Shown: positions 18,271-29,564, numbered from the stretch's first letter. The stretch is DNA of 32,092 bases from Halobacteriales archaeon QH_2_65_14 (GCA_003021285.1 PXQO01000029.1:1-32092), one strand, 5' to 3'. A program made the numbers and translations. Notes: generated from the letters alone by a model not told the origin.

Positions 18271-19097
18271 TTACCTGTCCACGGCCGGTGACGGTGGAAA
18301 CTGCGTCCCGACGTCGTCCGGCACGTCGAACGAGCCGGGATGGATGCATCCTGCCAGATACGCCAGTGTGTCGACGAGCCGTGGCCCCGGCCGGTTCACG
18401 TAGTTGTGCCCGTCCATGGCGTAGACGCGGCCTGCCTGCACGGCGGAGAGCTCTGCCCAGCCCTCGCGGTCGGTCAGGTCGTCCGTGTTCGCGAGCGTCT
18501 GGTCGAGGTCGAACCCGCAGGGGGCGGCCACCAGCACCTCGGGGTCGTAGGTGCGAATCTCGTCCCACTCGCGGGGACGGGACCGGTCGCCCTCGCTCGC
18601 CAGGCCGTACTCGCCGCCACACCGCTCGACCATTCCGGGAATCCAGTGGCCGGCAACCATGACGGGGTCGAGCCAGTCCAGCACTACTACGCGAGGGCCA
18701 TCGTCGGGCGTCTCCCGTTCGATGCGGTCTACGCGAGCCTGCAAATCGGCTCTCAGTTCCCGCGCCCGCTCCTCCCGGTCGAGCACCGCTCCGAGCCGTT
18801 CGAGGTCGGCGAACACATCGGCGAGGCTGTGGGGGTCGGTCGTCACGACCTCTGCGTCGATGCGAGCGCGGCCAGCAGGTCGCGGTCGAGGTCGTAGACC
18901 CCGCCATCGTCGCTCGCTTCGGCGACCTGCTCGTTGATCTCCGCACTCGACGCGCCCGGATCGATGCGGGTCTCGATGACTGACGGCAGCTCCGCCGCCT
19001 CGGGCGGGTAGTCACACTCGTGGGAGACCCCGACCGGCTCGACCCCGAGGGCGTACAGCATCTCGGTCGCCGACGGGAGCAGTGAAACGACGCGCAT
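18271..19097 (-). pseudogene. BtuF-like cobalamin/siderophore substrate-binding domain protein, split by frameshift
   Basis: MRVVSLLPSATEMLYALGVEPVGVSHECDYPPEA...DLDRDLLAAL in one frame, DAEVVTTDPHSLADVFADLERLG...VAAPCGFDLDQTL...GRVYAMDGHNYVNRPGPRLVDTLAYLAGCIHP in another. Confidence 0.85.
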
Positions 19098-19121
19098 ACC
19101 CCCCGTTGGGACGGACACTGC

Positions 19122-19871
19122 TTAAACGCCGGCGTCCGGTGGTTCCTCTGTGGAGGGCTCATCCCCGCACTCCCGGTCGAGACACCGCTGCCCAGTCGCC
19201 GTCTCGAAGACTGGCAGGCCACACCGGCAGTCGTCGACGTGTCGCCCCGCCGGAAACGAGAAACCGGTCTCGCAATCGGGATAGCGCTCACAGCCCAGCA
19301 GGAGGCCGCCCCGGCGCAGGACGCGCAGGTCGCCGCCACACGCCGGACAGCACCACTCGCGGTCGAACGCCTCGCGGACCCGCTCGTCGAGGGATTCACA
19401 GTCGGCGTCGAGACACACCTCGAAGGTCGCGCCGCGCTCGACCCGAAACAGGGGGAGGTCGCAGTCGGCACACGTCTCCCCGAGAACCGTCGCCCCCGTG
19501 GGCAGCGAGTACTCCACCGGACAGTCCGGACACGAGACGTCCCCGCGGGCACGGACGAGCGTTCCGTCGCAGTCCGGGCAGTCACCCACCGGGACGCCCG
19601 CGTCACTCGCCGGATACCGACCGCGACCGTAGGCCTCCTCGACGGTCACCCGGAGCGACTGGTCGCCGTCGCGCGCGGTGATGGTGTCCCGGTCGACTGT
19701 CACGGCCTCCGCGCGGGTCAGCCACGCCAGCGGCTGGTACCCTCTCGCGTCGTGCACCAGAACGGTGCCGTCGGGCTTGACGACGACCAGCGCGTCGCCG
19801 TGCTGTTCGCGGTCGCGGCTCCCCTCGAAAACGGTCGTGCATCTGCCGGCGATGACCTCTATTCCGGACAT
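19122..19871 (-). CDS. Multi-zinc-ribbon protein with NucS/DUF91-like N-terminus and topoisomerase C4 zinc-finger-like modules
   Basis: Several CxxC pairs (CPDCDGTLV, CPACGGDLRVLRRGGLLLGCERYPDC); DALVVVKPDGTVLVHDARGYQPLAWLTRAEAV N-terminus. Confidence 0.8.
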   Translation of the reverse strand: MSGIEVIAGRCTTVFEGSRDREQHGDALVVVKPDGTVLVHDARGYQPLAWLTRAEAVTVDRDTITARDGDQSLRVTVEEAYGRGRYPASDAGVPVGDCPDCDGTLVRARGDVSCPDCPVEYSLPTGATVLGETCADCDLPLFRVERGATFEVCLDADCESLDERVREAFDREWCCPACGGDLRVLRRGGLLLGCERYPDCETGFSFPAGRHVDDCRCGLPVFETATGQRCLDRECGDEPSTEEPPDAGV

Positions 19872-20064
19872 GGGGGCCACTGGTCGTTGCTTCGTATGTA
19901 AAGGTGAGGTACCGGGAGAGAGACCTGGGCCGTGGACGAGCGGCCCAGTGTGCAGGAATCGGCAAGGCTCGGACCGGCATGGGGGCCGGGTGGGTTGGTT
20001 TGCGAACTGGCGTCGGAGAGTTGCTGGCTGGTCTGTCGGCGAGGAGGCACCCACCTGGCGGGTC

Positions 20065-20304
20065 TTATCGCTTGTAGTTCCTGCCGAGGACGAGGCCAAC
20101 AAGGTTCGCCAGCAACAGTCCGGCCAACAGTAGGGGCGACTGCTGGACGGTACCGCTGGCGATCAGGCCGAGCAGGACGAACGGGCTGAGAACCGCCGTC
20201 CAGAACCCGGCGAACTTCGCTGGCAATCCGAGTACCCGCAACGACTGTGCCCCGACCTGGCGGGATGCAATCGAATCGGTCTCAAACGGCGACGCGCTCG
20301 ACAT
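20065..20304 (-). CDS. Small membrane protein
   Basis: 79 aa with two hydrophobic segments (FWTAVLSPFVLLGLIASG, LLLAGLLLANLVGLVLG); TTATAT-like promoter upstream on the minus strand. Confidence 0.65.
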   Translation of the reverse strand: MSSASPFETDSIASRQVGAQSLRVLGLPAKFAGFWTAVLSPFVLLGLIASGTVQQSPLLLAGLLLANLVGLVLGRNYKR

Positions 20305-20509
20305 GGTGGGTCTCCTCACTTACCTCTATGGAAGCTACCACAATATAAGGGGTCGACCGCTAGCGCAATTTCGCCTCGTTTTCCGAATCCCCCTCGCTCC
20401 CCCGACGTTTTACGGCCCCTCCTGGACGTTTTATCGAACTCTGAAAATCGCTTAGACGATTTAAAACTGCTTTTGAGCGAGTTTCGAGAACCGAGTAACT
20501 GCGGCACTG

Positions 20510-22885
20510 TCACTCGGTAACGTCGACCTGTCGGGTGCGAACAACCGGGGTGAGCGGGAGGTCGGGAAAGACGACGCGGACGGCGAATTCGAGGCTGTCG
20601 GTCGAACTCCCGAACACGCCGACGGGGAGGGTCGTCGCGCCGAGGTACGTGCTCTTGCTCGTCATCTCGACGTCGTTGACCGTGACCGAGAGGGCCGCGC
20701 GGGCGTTGCCGGCAGTCGTGCGGACGGTCACTTCCTGCATCGCGCGCTCGCCGCGGCCGATGCGCTCGGGGAACGCCCCCCAGTCGACGTCGACGACGGG
20801 CAGTTCGGTCGCGCTCTCGTGGACGCGTTCGGCGACGCCGTCGCTCAGGCCGGCGGCGGCCAGTTCGGAGACGCTCGCGTCGACGACGTCGGCCGGCGAC
20901 TGGTAGCCCGCTGTTGCAAGCGAGGCGGCCCGCGTCGACCCGACGCCGTCGATGGCGGTCAGTCCGACGGCGTCCTCGCTGATACCGGTCTCGACGCGTG
21001 CCTCGATGCGACGAACGAGGTTCGCGTCCGCGCCGGTCCCGAAGCGGTCGACGATGGCTCGCAGTGCCGCGAGCAGTCGCAGGGCGTTCTGCCGGATGAC
21101 CCACGCGTCACTGCGGAGTTCCGCCGGCGTCGTTCCGTTCATTCCGGCGCGCAGGATGGCGAGTACCTTGCGCGCCCCCGGGTCGTGACCCTCGGCACGG
21201 TTCCCGAGGACGGCGTCGATGGCATCCTGTTCGTCCGAGCGGGCGCTGACGCTGTCGAACTCCGCGGCGGTTGCGACCGCGACCAGCACGTCGGCCGTCG
21301 ACAGCGCCTCATGCTCGGCGAGGTCGGCGAACGACCGCGCCGTCGGCAACCGGAGGTAAAACTCCGATGCCAGCCGACCGAGCGCTGTCGGTTCGACGGC
21401 GAGCCCGTCTATCTCGACGAACTCCCGGTCGACGAGCCATTCGAGCGTCCGACTCACCCGCTCGCGCAGGTCCGCGTCCGAGACGGGGGCCGCCGAGCGT
21501 TGCGCACGCACGTAGTAGAACGTGGTATCGAGCCAGTCCATCGCGTCGTCGACGTCCCTGACGGTGCCGAGTGCGATTTCGGCGTTCAGGTGGACCGCGA
21601 GGTCGGTCGCCGCCGACCGGTCACCGGTAGCGTCGGCCGAGCGGTCGACGAGTTGCGACTCGATGGTCTTGCCGTCTTCGAGCAGGCGGCGGTACCGGTC
21701 GGCCGAGTCGGGCGCACAGACGACCCACGCGTACCCTCGGTCGTCGTAGCCGGGCCGCCCGGCCCGACCGAGCATCTGGAGCACGTCGAGCGGACTCATC
21801 TCCACCTCGCCTTCCAGCGGGTCGTGGTAGGTCGTATCCCGGATGATGACACACCGCGCGGGCAGGTTGACGCCCCACGCGAGCGTCGACGTCGAGAACA
21901 GGAGCTGTATCTTGCCCTCGCGGAACCACTCCTCGACGCGGTTGCGGTCCTCGCGTGCGAGGCCGGCGTGGTGGAACCCGACGCCGTCGAGCACCGACTG
22001 GCGCAGGGTGTCGTCGGCCAGGTCGTCCGCCTCGGTGTGGAAATCGTAGTCACCGCGCGCACTGACCGGGATGTCCCGGCCCGCGAGTTCGTCGCGGGCC
22101 TTTTTCGCGGCCTGGACCGTGTCCTGGCGCGAGGAGACGAACACGAGCGCCTGTCCGTCCTCGCGGATGTGGGGTTCCGCGAGGTCCAGCGCCCGGTAGA
22201 GCCGCCGGTACTTGTCGGCGAAGGCGTTCTCGCCGCGACTGTATGTCCTCACGTCGGCCGCAAGCGGGACGGGCCGGTAGGAGTCCCCGAACGAGAACGT
22301 CGTCTCCTCGAGCGCGTCGAGCCAGGCGGCGACGTCGCCGACGTTGGGCATCGTCGCCGAGAGGGCGACGACGCGCGGGTCACACAGCCGACGAAGCCGC
22401 GAGATGGTGACTTCGAGGACGCTACCGCGTTCCTCGGAGTCGAGCAGGTGGACCTCGTCGATGATACAGCAGTCGATGTCGGTCATGAACGAGTAGCGCC
22501 GGGAGTCGCGTTTTCTGGTCGCCGAGTCCGCCTTCTCGGGGGTCATCACCAGCACGTCCGCGCGCTCGGCCCGGCGGGGGTTCAGGTCGCGCTCGCCCGT
22601 GACGACGTACACCGAGTAGCCCAGTTCCTCGAAGCGCTCCCACTCGCGCTCTTTCTCGTTGGTGAGCGCACGAAGCGGCGCGAGGAACAGTGCCGTCCCG
22701 CCCTCCTCCAGGGTGCGACAGATCGCAACCTCCGCGACTGCCGTCTTCCCGCTCGCGGTCGGGGCGCTGACGACGACGTTCTCCTCGGTGTCGAGCACCG
22801 CCGGCAGTGTCTCGGCCTGCATGGCGTTGAAGCGCTCGAACGGGAACGCCTCCGCGAACGCCGGCAACACCTCCTCGACGGGCAT
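20510..22885 (-). CDS. DEAD/DEAH box helicase, Hel308/Ski2-like
   Basis: APTASGKTAVAEVA, IIDEVHLL, LSATMPNV, FSTSTLAWGVNLPA, QMLGRAGRPGYD, C-terminal HhH-like region; GTG alternative start at 22915. Confidence 0.93.
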   Translation of the reverse strand: MPVEEVLPAFAEAFPFERFNAMQAETLPAVLDTEENVVVSAPTASGKTAVAEVAICRTLEEGGTALFLAPLRALTNEKEREWERFEELGYSVYVVTGERDLNPRRAERADVLVMTPEKADSATRKRDSRRYSFMTDIDCCIIDEVHLLDSEERGSVLEVTISRLRRLCDPRVVALSATMPNVGDVAAWLDALEETTFSFGDSYRPVPLAADVRTYSRGENAFADKYRRLYRALDLAEPHIREDGQALVFVSSRQDTVQAAKKARDELAGRDIPVSARGDYDFHTEADDLADDTLRQSVLDGVGFHHAGLAREDRNRVEEWFREGKIQLLFSTSTLAWGVNLPARCVIIRDTTYHDPLEGEVEMSPLDVLQMLGRAGRPGYDDRGYAWVVCAPDSADRYRRLLEDGKTIESQLVDRSADATGDRSAATDLAVHLNAEIALGTVRDVDDAMDWLDTTFYYVRAQRSAAPVSDADLRERVSRTLEWLVDREFVEIDGLAVEPTALGRLASEFYLRLPTARSFADLAEHEALSTADVLVAVATAAEFDSVSARSDEQDAIDAVLGNRAEGHDPGARKVLAILRAGMNGTTPAELRSDAWVIRQNALRLLAALRAIVDRFGTGADANLVRRIEARVETGISEDAVGLTAIDGVGSTRAASLATAGYQSPADVVDASVSELAAAGLSDGVAERVHESATELPVVDVDWGAFPERIGRGERAMQEVTVRTTAGNARAALSVTVNDVEMTSKSTYLGATTLPVGVFGSSTDSLEFAVRVVFPDLPLTPVVRTRQVDVTE

Positions 22886-23245
22886 CTCCGTCCCTGCGTC
22901 GGCACTGCGGTTCACATCTTGAGGGTGTGCTGGGCGGGCAAAGGTGTTTCCATACCGCGGTGAAAGTGATCGTCCCATTGTAAGGCCAACAAGCGGTTCA
23001 CCATACACACCCCGAGGAGATGAAACAGGCAAAACAGCGACGGCGGACACGAGAGCAAAAGCCCTGTGATGAAACTCGTTTCGGTACACGAGGACCTGCC
23101 TGCAATCACGAACACCAGCGGCGGTGAGGGGGACGTTGACCCGAGTACCGTAGGCGTTTGCCGGAGCGTCCTACCTACACAATGAGTCACAGTCACCCCC
23201 TGACCGCCTGCCCCGGGCGCTGTCATCCTTTTCGGCGGCTTGCGG

Positions 23246-24593
23246 TCAGTCGGCGGCTGCGGCCTCGCGGGCCGCGTTTTCGAACATCGGTTCGTGTCGC
23301 CACGCGTAGTACGTGCCCGCACCGAGCGCCGCCAGAATATTCGAGGCGGTGACCGCCCAGAACACGGCGTGAACGCCGAGGTCCAGCCCGCCGATAGAGA
23401 CGCCGTAGACGACGTAGGCGGCCGGCGGCAGCGCGGCGACCGCTGCCGGGATGCGAACGCCCCAGTACTTCAGGAGGTCGACGACGAACGAGGTCCGGGT
23501 GCGCGACGCCCCGTTGAACGCCGCGAGGACGACAGCGGAGACCCCCATCGCCCAGTAGCTGTACGCGAGAATGCGGAGGTAATCGACGCTGAGAGCGTAG
23601 CCACGGTCGGTCAGCGTCGGCACGAACAGCTCCGCGAGGAACCCGGGCACGACCCACTGGAGAGCGCCGACGAGGCCGAGGACGCCGCCGGCGATGAGGA
23701 CCCCGGCCCGGATAGTGGCGCTGGCACGGTCGGGACGCTCGGCACCGAGGTTCTGTCCGACCATGCTCTGGACGGCGTTTCCGAACCCGGCAGCGGGGAC
23801 GAACGCGACGCTGGCGATACGCGCACCGACAGTGTAGGCGGCCAGGCCCGCGGCACCGCCGACCGTCGCGACCACGCCGATGACAGCGACGCGGGCCGAC
23901 TGTGCGGCCAGCCGCTGGCCCGACAGCGGGGCACCGACGTCGAGCAGTTCCCGGAGGTCCCCCGTCGACGGCGTCACGTCGGCGGGCGAGAGCGACAGCA
24001 CCACCGAGTTCCGGGAACGGGCCGTAGCCGAGGATGAGAAACGGGTCGAGCACGACGTTCGTCGTCACCGTGGCGAGGTTGATGTACAGCGCCGCCCGGG
24101 TGTCTCCCCAGCCGACGAAGCCGCGTTCGATGGTGTCGCTCGCGGTCGCAAACGGGAAAAACAGCACGTACACAGACAGATAGGCGACAGCCAGCGGGGC
24201 AACGTCGGGTCCGGCCCCCAGCAGCCGGACGACCCAGTCGGCGCTCACCACGAAGAAGACGGCGAGACCGATGGAGAGAGCGAGCGACAGCACCACTCCG
24301 TTGACTGTTCCCCGCCGGGCCGCCGCCACCTGGTCGGCACCGACTCGCTGCGAGACGAGGATGTGTGTCCCACCGATACTGACCGTGACGACCCCGAACA
24401 TGACCGCCATCAGCGGGAAGTTGAGCCCCACGGCCCCCACCGCCGACTCGCCGACGCGACCGAGCCAGAACGTGTCGACTATCTGGTTGACGACGTGGAC
24501 GAGGTTCTGGGCGATCAGCGGTGCCGCGAGCACGACCAGAGTCGACGCTATCGGTCCCTCCGTGATGTCCTCCGGTGAAACGTCAAACCACAT
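23246..24593 (-). pseudogene. MATE family efflux transporter, frameshifted
   Basis: N-part MWFDVSPEDITEGPIASTLVVLAAPLIAQNLVHVVNQIVDTFWLGRVGE...LILGYGPFPELGG; C-part in another frame LSLSPADVTPSTGDLRELLDVGAPLSGQRLAAQSARVAVIGVV...; switch near 23995-24010. Confidence 0.85.
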
Positions 24594-24736
24594 CACGATA
24601 TCCGTCGAAGGAGTTATATAAATAAATTATGAAATTCTATTGTAATGTCAGTCCGAGCGTATTCGGGGCGGGTCGTGAGGGGAGCGGTCGCGGAGACAAC
24701 CGCAGGCTTTTGATGGAGGCCGCCCTGGTCCCGACA

Positions 24737-25666
24737 ATGAGCCGCGCCCGAAAGCCCGACTGGCTGAAGATGCGGCCGCCGTCGGGCGAGCGCTTCACCG
24801 AGATCAAGCAGACGCTCCGGGACCACGACCTGCATACCGTCTGCGAGGAGGCGTCGTGTCCGAACATGGGCGAGTGCTGGAGCGGTCGGGACGGTCCCGG
24901 TACGGCGACGTTCATGCTGATGGGCGACCGGTGTTCGCGGGGCTGTAACTTCTGTGACGTCGAGACCGGCGGGATGGAGCCCCTGGACGAGGACGAACCC
25001 GCCAACGTCGCCAGCGCCGTCGCCGAAATCGGCCTGGATTACGTCGTGTTGACGTCGGTCGACCGCGACGACCTCCCCGACCAGGGGGCAGGCCACTTCG
25101 CCGAGACCATCCGGGAGATCAAGCGGCGCGACTCGGACATCCTCGTGGAGGTGTTGATCCCTGACTTCCAGGGCGAGGCGGAGCTGGTCGGAAAGATCAT
25201 CGACGCCGAACCGGACGTCATCGCGCACAACATCGAGACGGTCGAGCGCCTCCAGTGGCCGGTCCGGGACCGCCGGGCGGGCTACGAGCAGTCGCTCTCG
25301 GTCCTGCGCCAGGTCGCCGCGGAGTCCGACGCCTACGCGAAAACGAGCATCATGCTCGGCGTCGGCGAGTACCACCACGAGGTCTACCGCACCCTGCGGG
25401 ACCTCCGTGCGGTCGGCGTCGATGTCGTCACGCTGGGCCAGTATCTCCAGCCCTCGCGCTCGCACCTCGAAGTCAGCGAGTACGTCCACCCCGACGTCTT
25501 CGAGACCTGGCGTCAGGTCGCCGAGGCGAAACTGGGTTTCCGGTACTGCGCCAGCGGCCCGATGGTCCGCTCGTCGTACCGCGCCGGCGAACTGTTCGTC
25601 GAACGCGTCCTGCGCGAGGGCAAAAGCGCCGCCGCGGCGCGACAGCAGGTGCGGGGAACTGATTGA
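24737..25666 (+). CDS. lipA: Lipoyl synthase
   Basis: [14 protein letters not shown] and [16 protein letters not shown] cysteine motifs, [22 protein letters not shown]. Confidence 0.96.
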   Translation: MSRARKPDWLKMRPPSGERFTEIKQTLRDHDLHTVCEEASCPNMGECWSGRDGPGTATFMLMGDRCSRGCNFCDVETGGMEPLDEDEPANVASAVAEIGLDYVVLTSVDRDDLPDQGAGHFAETIREIKRRDSDILVEVLIPDFQGEAELVGKIIDAEPDVIAHNIETVERLQWPVRDRRAGYEQSLSVLRQVAAESDAYAKTSIMLGVGEYHHEVYRTLRDLRAVGVDVVTLGQYLQPSRSHLEVSEYVHPDVFETWRQVAEAKLGFRYCASGPMVRSSYRAGELFVERVLREGKSAAAARQQVRGTD

Positions 25667-25971
25667 TTCTCATCTGCCCTGCGCGTCCACTAACACGGGG
25701 GTCTCCTCCTCTCCAGACTCCGGATTCTCCGTATTTCCTTCGTGAGAATCAGAATCGGACAGATGGGCGACAGGTGGAGCTGGTGTTTACATCTGTTCAG
25801 TTATCTGTCCCAATTTGAGTCAATACTGGCCATTTGGCAAGCCATTGGTAGGCAATACCACTGTCGGACCGCCGATTATGTTCGAACTGTGGGAGATTCT
25901 ATCACGAAAACAATAAATCGTCGGCTCGTGAAACCTACAGATATGTCGCTATCAGAGAGGTGGTCTTTCTC

Positions 25972-27096
25972 ATGAGCGTGTTACAGCGCGAGCCATCGGA
26001 CATGGTACAGATACTCGACGACGATGGGAAGGTCCGCGAGGGAGCGGAGATGCCGGACATCTCGGATGACACACTCGTCGAGATGTACCGGGAGATGAAA
26101 CTCGCCCGCCACTTCGACGAGCGAGCAGTCAGCCTCCAGCGCCAGGGTCGGATGGGGACGTATCCGCCGCTGTCGGGTCAGGAGGCGGCCCAGGTCGGGA
26201 GCGTCCACGCGCTCGACGACGGCGACTGGGTGTTCCCGAGTTACCGCGAGCACGCCATCGGCTACGTGATGGGCTGGAAACTCAGCCAGATCATCCTCTA
26301 CTGGATGGGTCACAAGGAAGGGAAGGTCGCACCCGACGACGTCAACATGTTCACGCCGGCGGTGCCGATTGCGACCCAGATTCCCCACGCCACCGGTGCC
26401 GCGTGGGCCTCAGCTCTCAGGGACGAGGACAAGGCGTTCATCTGTTACTTCGGCGACGGTGCGACCTCCGAGGGGGACTTCCACGAGGGGCTGAACTTCG
26501 CCGGCGTCTATGACGTGCCCGCGATTTTCTTCTGTAACAACAACCAGTGGGCGATCTCGGTTCCCCGGGAGAAACAGACCGCGAGCGCGACCATCGCACA
26601 GAAGGGTCACGCCTACGGCTTCGAAGGCGTGCAGGTCGACGGGATGGACCCGCTGGCGGTCTACGCGGTCACGCGCGAGGCCGTCGAGAAGGCAAAACAG
26701 GGCGGGGAGGCAGACGAGGAGATCGGCCGGGCGACGCGGCCGACGCTCATCGAGGCCGTCCAGTACCGCTTTGGCGCACACACGACGGCGGACGACCCGA
26801 GCGTCTACCGCGACGAGGAGGAAGTACAGCACTGGAAGCAGAAAGACCCCATCCCTCGTCTGGAGACGTTCCTGCGCGACAGGGGGTTGCTCGACGACGA
26901 GACCGTCGACGCCATGGAAACCGAAATCGCCGACGAGGTCGCGGAGGCAATCGACGTCGCCGAGGACCACGAGCGTCCCGACCCGGCGGGCATGTTCGAG
27001 GACGTCTACGCGGACATGCCCCAGCGGCTCCAGGAACAGCTCGATTATCTCGAAGCGCTTCGCGACCGCCACGGCGACGAGGTGCTACTAGAATGA
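25972..27096 (+). CDS. pdhA: 2-oxoacid (pyruvate/branched-chain) dehydrogenase E1 alpha
   Basis: [42 protein letters not shown]-binding motif; [15 protein letters not shown]. Confidence 0.95.
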   Translation: MSVLQREPSDMVQILDDDGKVREGAEMPDISDDTLVEMYREMKLARHFDERAVSLQRQGRMGTYPPLSGQEAAQVGSVHALDDGDWVFPSYREHAIGYVMGWKLSQIILYWMGHKEGKVAPDDVNMFTPAVPIATQIPHATGAAWASALRDEDKAFICYFGDGATSEGDFHEGLNFAGVYDVPAIFFCNNNQWAISVPREKQTASATIAQKGHAYGFEGVQVDGMDPLAVYAVTREAVEKAKQGGEADEEIGRATRPTLIEAVQYRFGAHTTADDPSVYRDEEEVQHWKQKDPIPRLETFLRDRGLLDDETVDAMETEIADEVAEAIDVAEDHERPDPAGMFEDVYADMPQRLQEQLDYLEALRDRHGDEVLLE

Positions 27097-28100
27097 GCCA
27101 GGAAGTAACCGACCAGGAGAGCACGCAGAGTCTGACACTCGTACAGGCAGTCCGGGACGGGCTGTACACGGAGATGGAACGCGACGAGAGCGTGGTCGTG
27201 ATGGGCGAGGACGTCGGCGAGAACGGCGGCGTCTTCCGCGCGACGCAGGACCTCATCGACGAGTTCGGCGCGGACCGCGTCATCGACACGCCGCTCGCCG
27301 AGGCAGGCATCGCGGGGACGGCCGTCGGCATGGCCGCCTACGGCATGCGTCCCGTGGCGGAGTTCCAGTTCATGGGCTTTATCTACCCCGCGTTCGACCA
27401 GATCGTCAGCCACGCGGCCCGTCTGCGGACCAGGAGCAACGGCCGCTTTACCTGTCCGGCGGTGTTCCGCGCGCCCTACGGCGGCGGCATCCACGCGCCC
27501 GAACACCACTCCGAGTCGACCGAGACCTTCTTCGCCCACCATCCGGGGCTGAAGGTCGTCATGCCCTCGACGCCCTACGACACGAAGGGCCTGCTCATCT
27601 CGGCCATCCGCGACCCCGACCCGGTCGTGTTCCTCGAACCCAAACTCATCTACCGGGCGTTTCGCGACGACGTCCCCGAAGACGACTACACGGTTCCCAT
27701 CGGCGAGGCGAATGTCCGCCGGGAAGGGTCGGACGTGTCGGTGTTCACGTGGGGCGCGATGACCCCCGCGACGATGGACGCCGCCGAGGAACTCGCCGGG
27801 GAGGGCATCGACTGCGAGGTGGTCGACCTGCGGACGGTGTCGCCGCTGGACGAGGAGACCATCAAGGAGTCCTTCGAGAAGACCGGCCGGGGCGTCGTCG
27901 TCCACGAGGCCCACAAGACGGGCGGACTGGCCGGCGAAATCGTCGCCACCATCCAGGAGGACATTCTCCTCTACCAGGAAGCGCCGATCACCCGCGTCAC
28001 CGGCTTCGACGTGCCGTTCCCGCTGTACTCCCTGGAGGAGTACTACCTGCCGGAGACAGCGCGCATCAAGGACGGTATCCGGGAGACTGTCGAGTTCTGA
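27093..28100 (+). CDS. pdhB: 2-oxoacid dehydrogenase E1 beta
   Basis: [62 protein letters not shown]. Confidence 0.95.
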   Translation: MSQEVTDQESTQSLTLVQAVRDGLYTEMERDESVVVMGEDVGENGGVFRATQDLIDEFGADRVIDTPLAEAGIAGTAVGMAAYGMRPVAEFQFMGFIYPAFDQIVSHAARLRTRSNGRFTCPAVFRAPYGGGIHAPEHHSESTETFFAHHPGLKVVMPSTPYDTKGLLISAIRDPDPVVFLEPKLIYRAFRDDVPEDDYTVPIGEANVRREGSDVSVFTWGAMTPATMDAAEELAGEGIDCEVVDLRTVSPLDEETIKESFEKTGRGVVVHEAHKTGGLAGEIVATIQEDILLYQEAPITRVTGFDVPFPLYSLEEYYLPETARIKDGIRETVEF

Positions 28101-28103
28101 CCT

Positions 28104-29529
28104 ATGGCATTCGAATTCAAGCTACCCGACGTCGGTGAAGGCATCGCGGAGGGGGAGATCGTCGAGTGGCACGTCAGCCCGGGCGACCGCGTCGAGGAGG
28201 ACCAGTTGATGGCGGACGTCGAGACCGACAAGGCGGTCGTCGACCTGCCCGCCCCCGTGACCGGCACGGTGCTGGAACTCCACGCCGAGGAAGGGGAGAT
28301 GGTCCCGGTCGGCACCGTCGTCGCTACCATCGAAATCGAGGGCGAGGTCCCCGACGACGCCGACGTCGATGGTAGCGACACTCGCACGCGAACTCGGGGT
28401 CGACATCACGGCAGTCGACGGCTCCGGCCCGAGCGGCCGGGTGACCGAGGCCGACGTTCGAGCCGCCGCGGAAGACGACGGCGACGGCGAGAGCGAGGAG
28501 AAAGGGACGAAGTCGGCGATTACGCGCCGTGACGAGGGCAGCGACGCCGGCGCGACAGCCGCTGAGGCGACTGGCTCGGCGGGCGCGGCGGCGACCGTCG
28601 AGACCGCCGACCGCGACCGGACGCTCGCCGTCCCCGCGACTCGACGGGTCGCCCGCGAACTCGACGTCGACATCAACGAGGTGCCGACGGAGAAGACGCG
28701 CGACGGCGAGGCGTTCGTCGAGGAGGAGGACGTTCGGGCGTTCGTCGAGACCCGGGAGGCAGCCGAGGCGGCACCCGCGAGTGCGGGCGCGGAGACCGCA
28801 CAGCCCACGCCCGGTGGCCCGGCGGCCGGCGAGCGCGTCACCACGGAGGCCTACAAGGGCATCCGGCGGACCATCGGCAACAAGATGGCGGAGTCGAAGT
28901 ATACCGCCCCCCACGTCACCCACCACGACACGGCCGACGTGTCGGCGCTCGTCGAGGCACGCCAGGAACTCAAACCGCGCGCCGAGGAGCGGGGTATCGA
29001 CCTGACCTACATGCCGTTCGTGATGAAGGCCATCATCGCCGCGCTGAAGGAGTATCCGATGCTCAACTCCGAACTCGACGAGAAAGCGGGCGAAATCCGC
29101 TACAAGCACTACTACAACATCGGCATCGCCGTGGCGACCGACGCTGGACTGATGGTGCCGGTCGTCAAGGACGCCGAGAACAAGGGCATGCTCCAGTTGG
29201 CCTCGGAGGTGAACGAACTCGCAGCGAAGGCCCGCGACCGCGACCTCAGGCCCGACGAGATGCAGGACGGCACGTTCACCATCACCAACTTCGGGGCCGT
29301 TGGCGGCGAGTACGCCACGCCCATCATCAACTACCCCGAGACCGCAATCCTCGGGCTCGGGGCCATCAAACAGCGGCCCGTCGTCGAGGACGGGGAAGTC
29401 GTCCCGAAGCACACGCTGCCGCTGTCGCTGACCATCGACCACCGGGTCATCGACGGTGCCGAGGCCGCGAAGTTCTGTAACAGGGTCATGGAGTACCTCG
29501 AAAACCCCACGCTCCTGTTACTGGAGTAA
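28104..29529 (+). pseudogene. pdhC: 2-oxoacid dehydrogenase E2 (lipoyl acyltransferase), frame break between lipoyl and subunit-binding domains
   Basis: Lipoyl domain ...EEDQLMADVETDKAVVDLPAPVTG...EGEVPDDADVDG in one frame; VATLARELGVDITAVDGSGPSGRVTEADV... to catalytic LTIDHRVIDGAEAAKF in another; switch near 28360-28380. Confidence 0.85.
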
Positions 29530-29564
29530 CGACACGCGACTATCGAACCCACACGATTCACACA

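Noticed and set aside
20819-22963. 714-aa plus-strand ORF antisense to the helicase
   Set aside because: Shadow ORF from high GC and third-position bias; composition (Arg/Val/Gly/Asp repeats) matches antisense reading, while the minus strand encodes clear helicase motifs.
22922-23222. Possible short ORFs (for example MKLVSVHEDLPAITNTSGGEG...) between helicase and MATE genes
   Set aside because: Too short and no recognisable family; could be intergenic sequence or remnant, not supportable as genes.
28340-28400. Programmed ribosomal frameshift in E2
   Set aside because: No recognisable slippery heptamer or downstream pseudoknot, and the linker appears shortened, which favours a deletion or assembly error.
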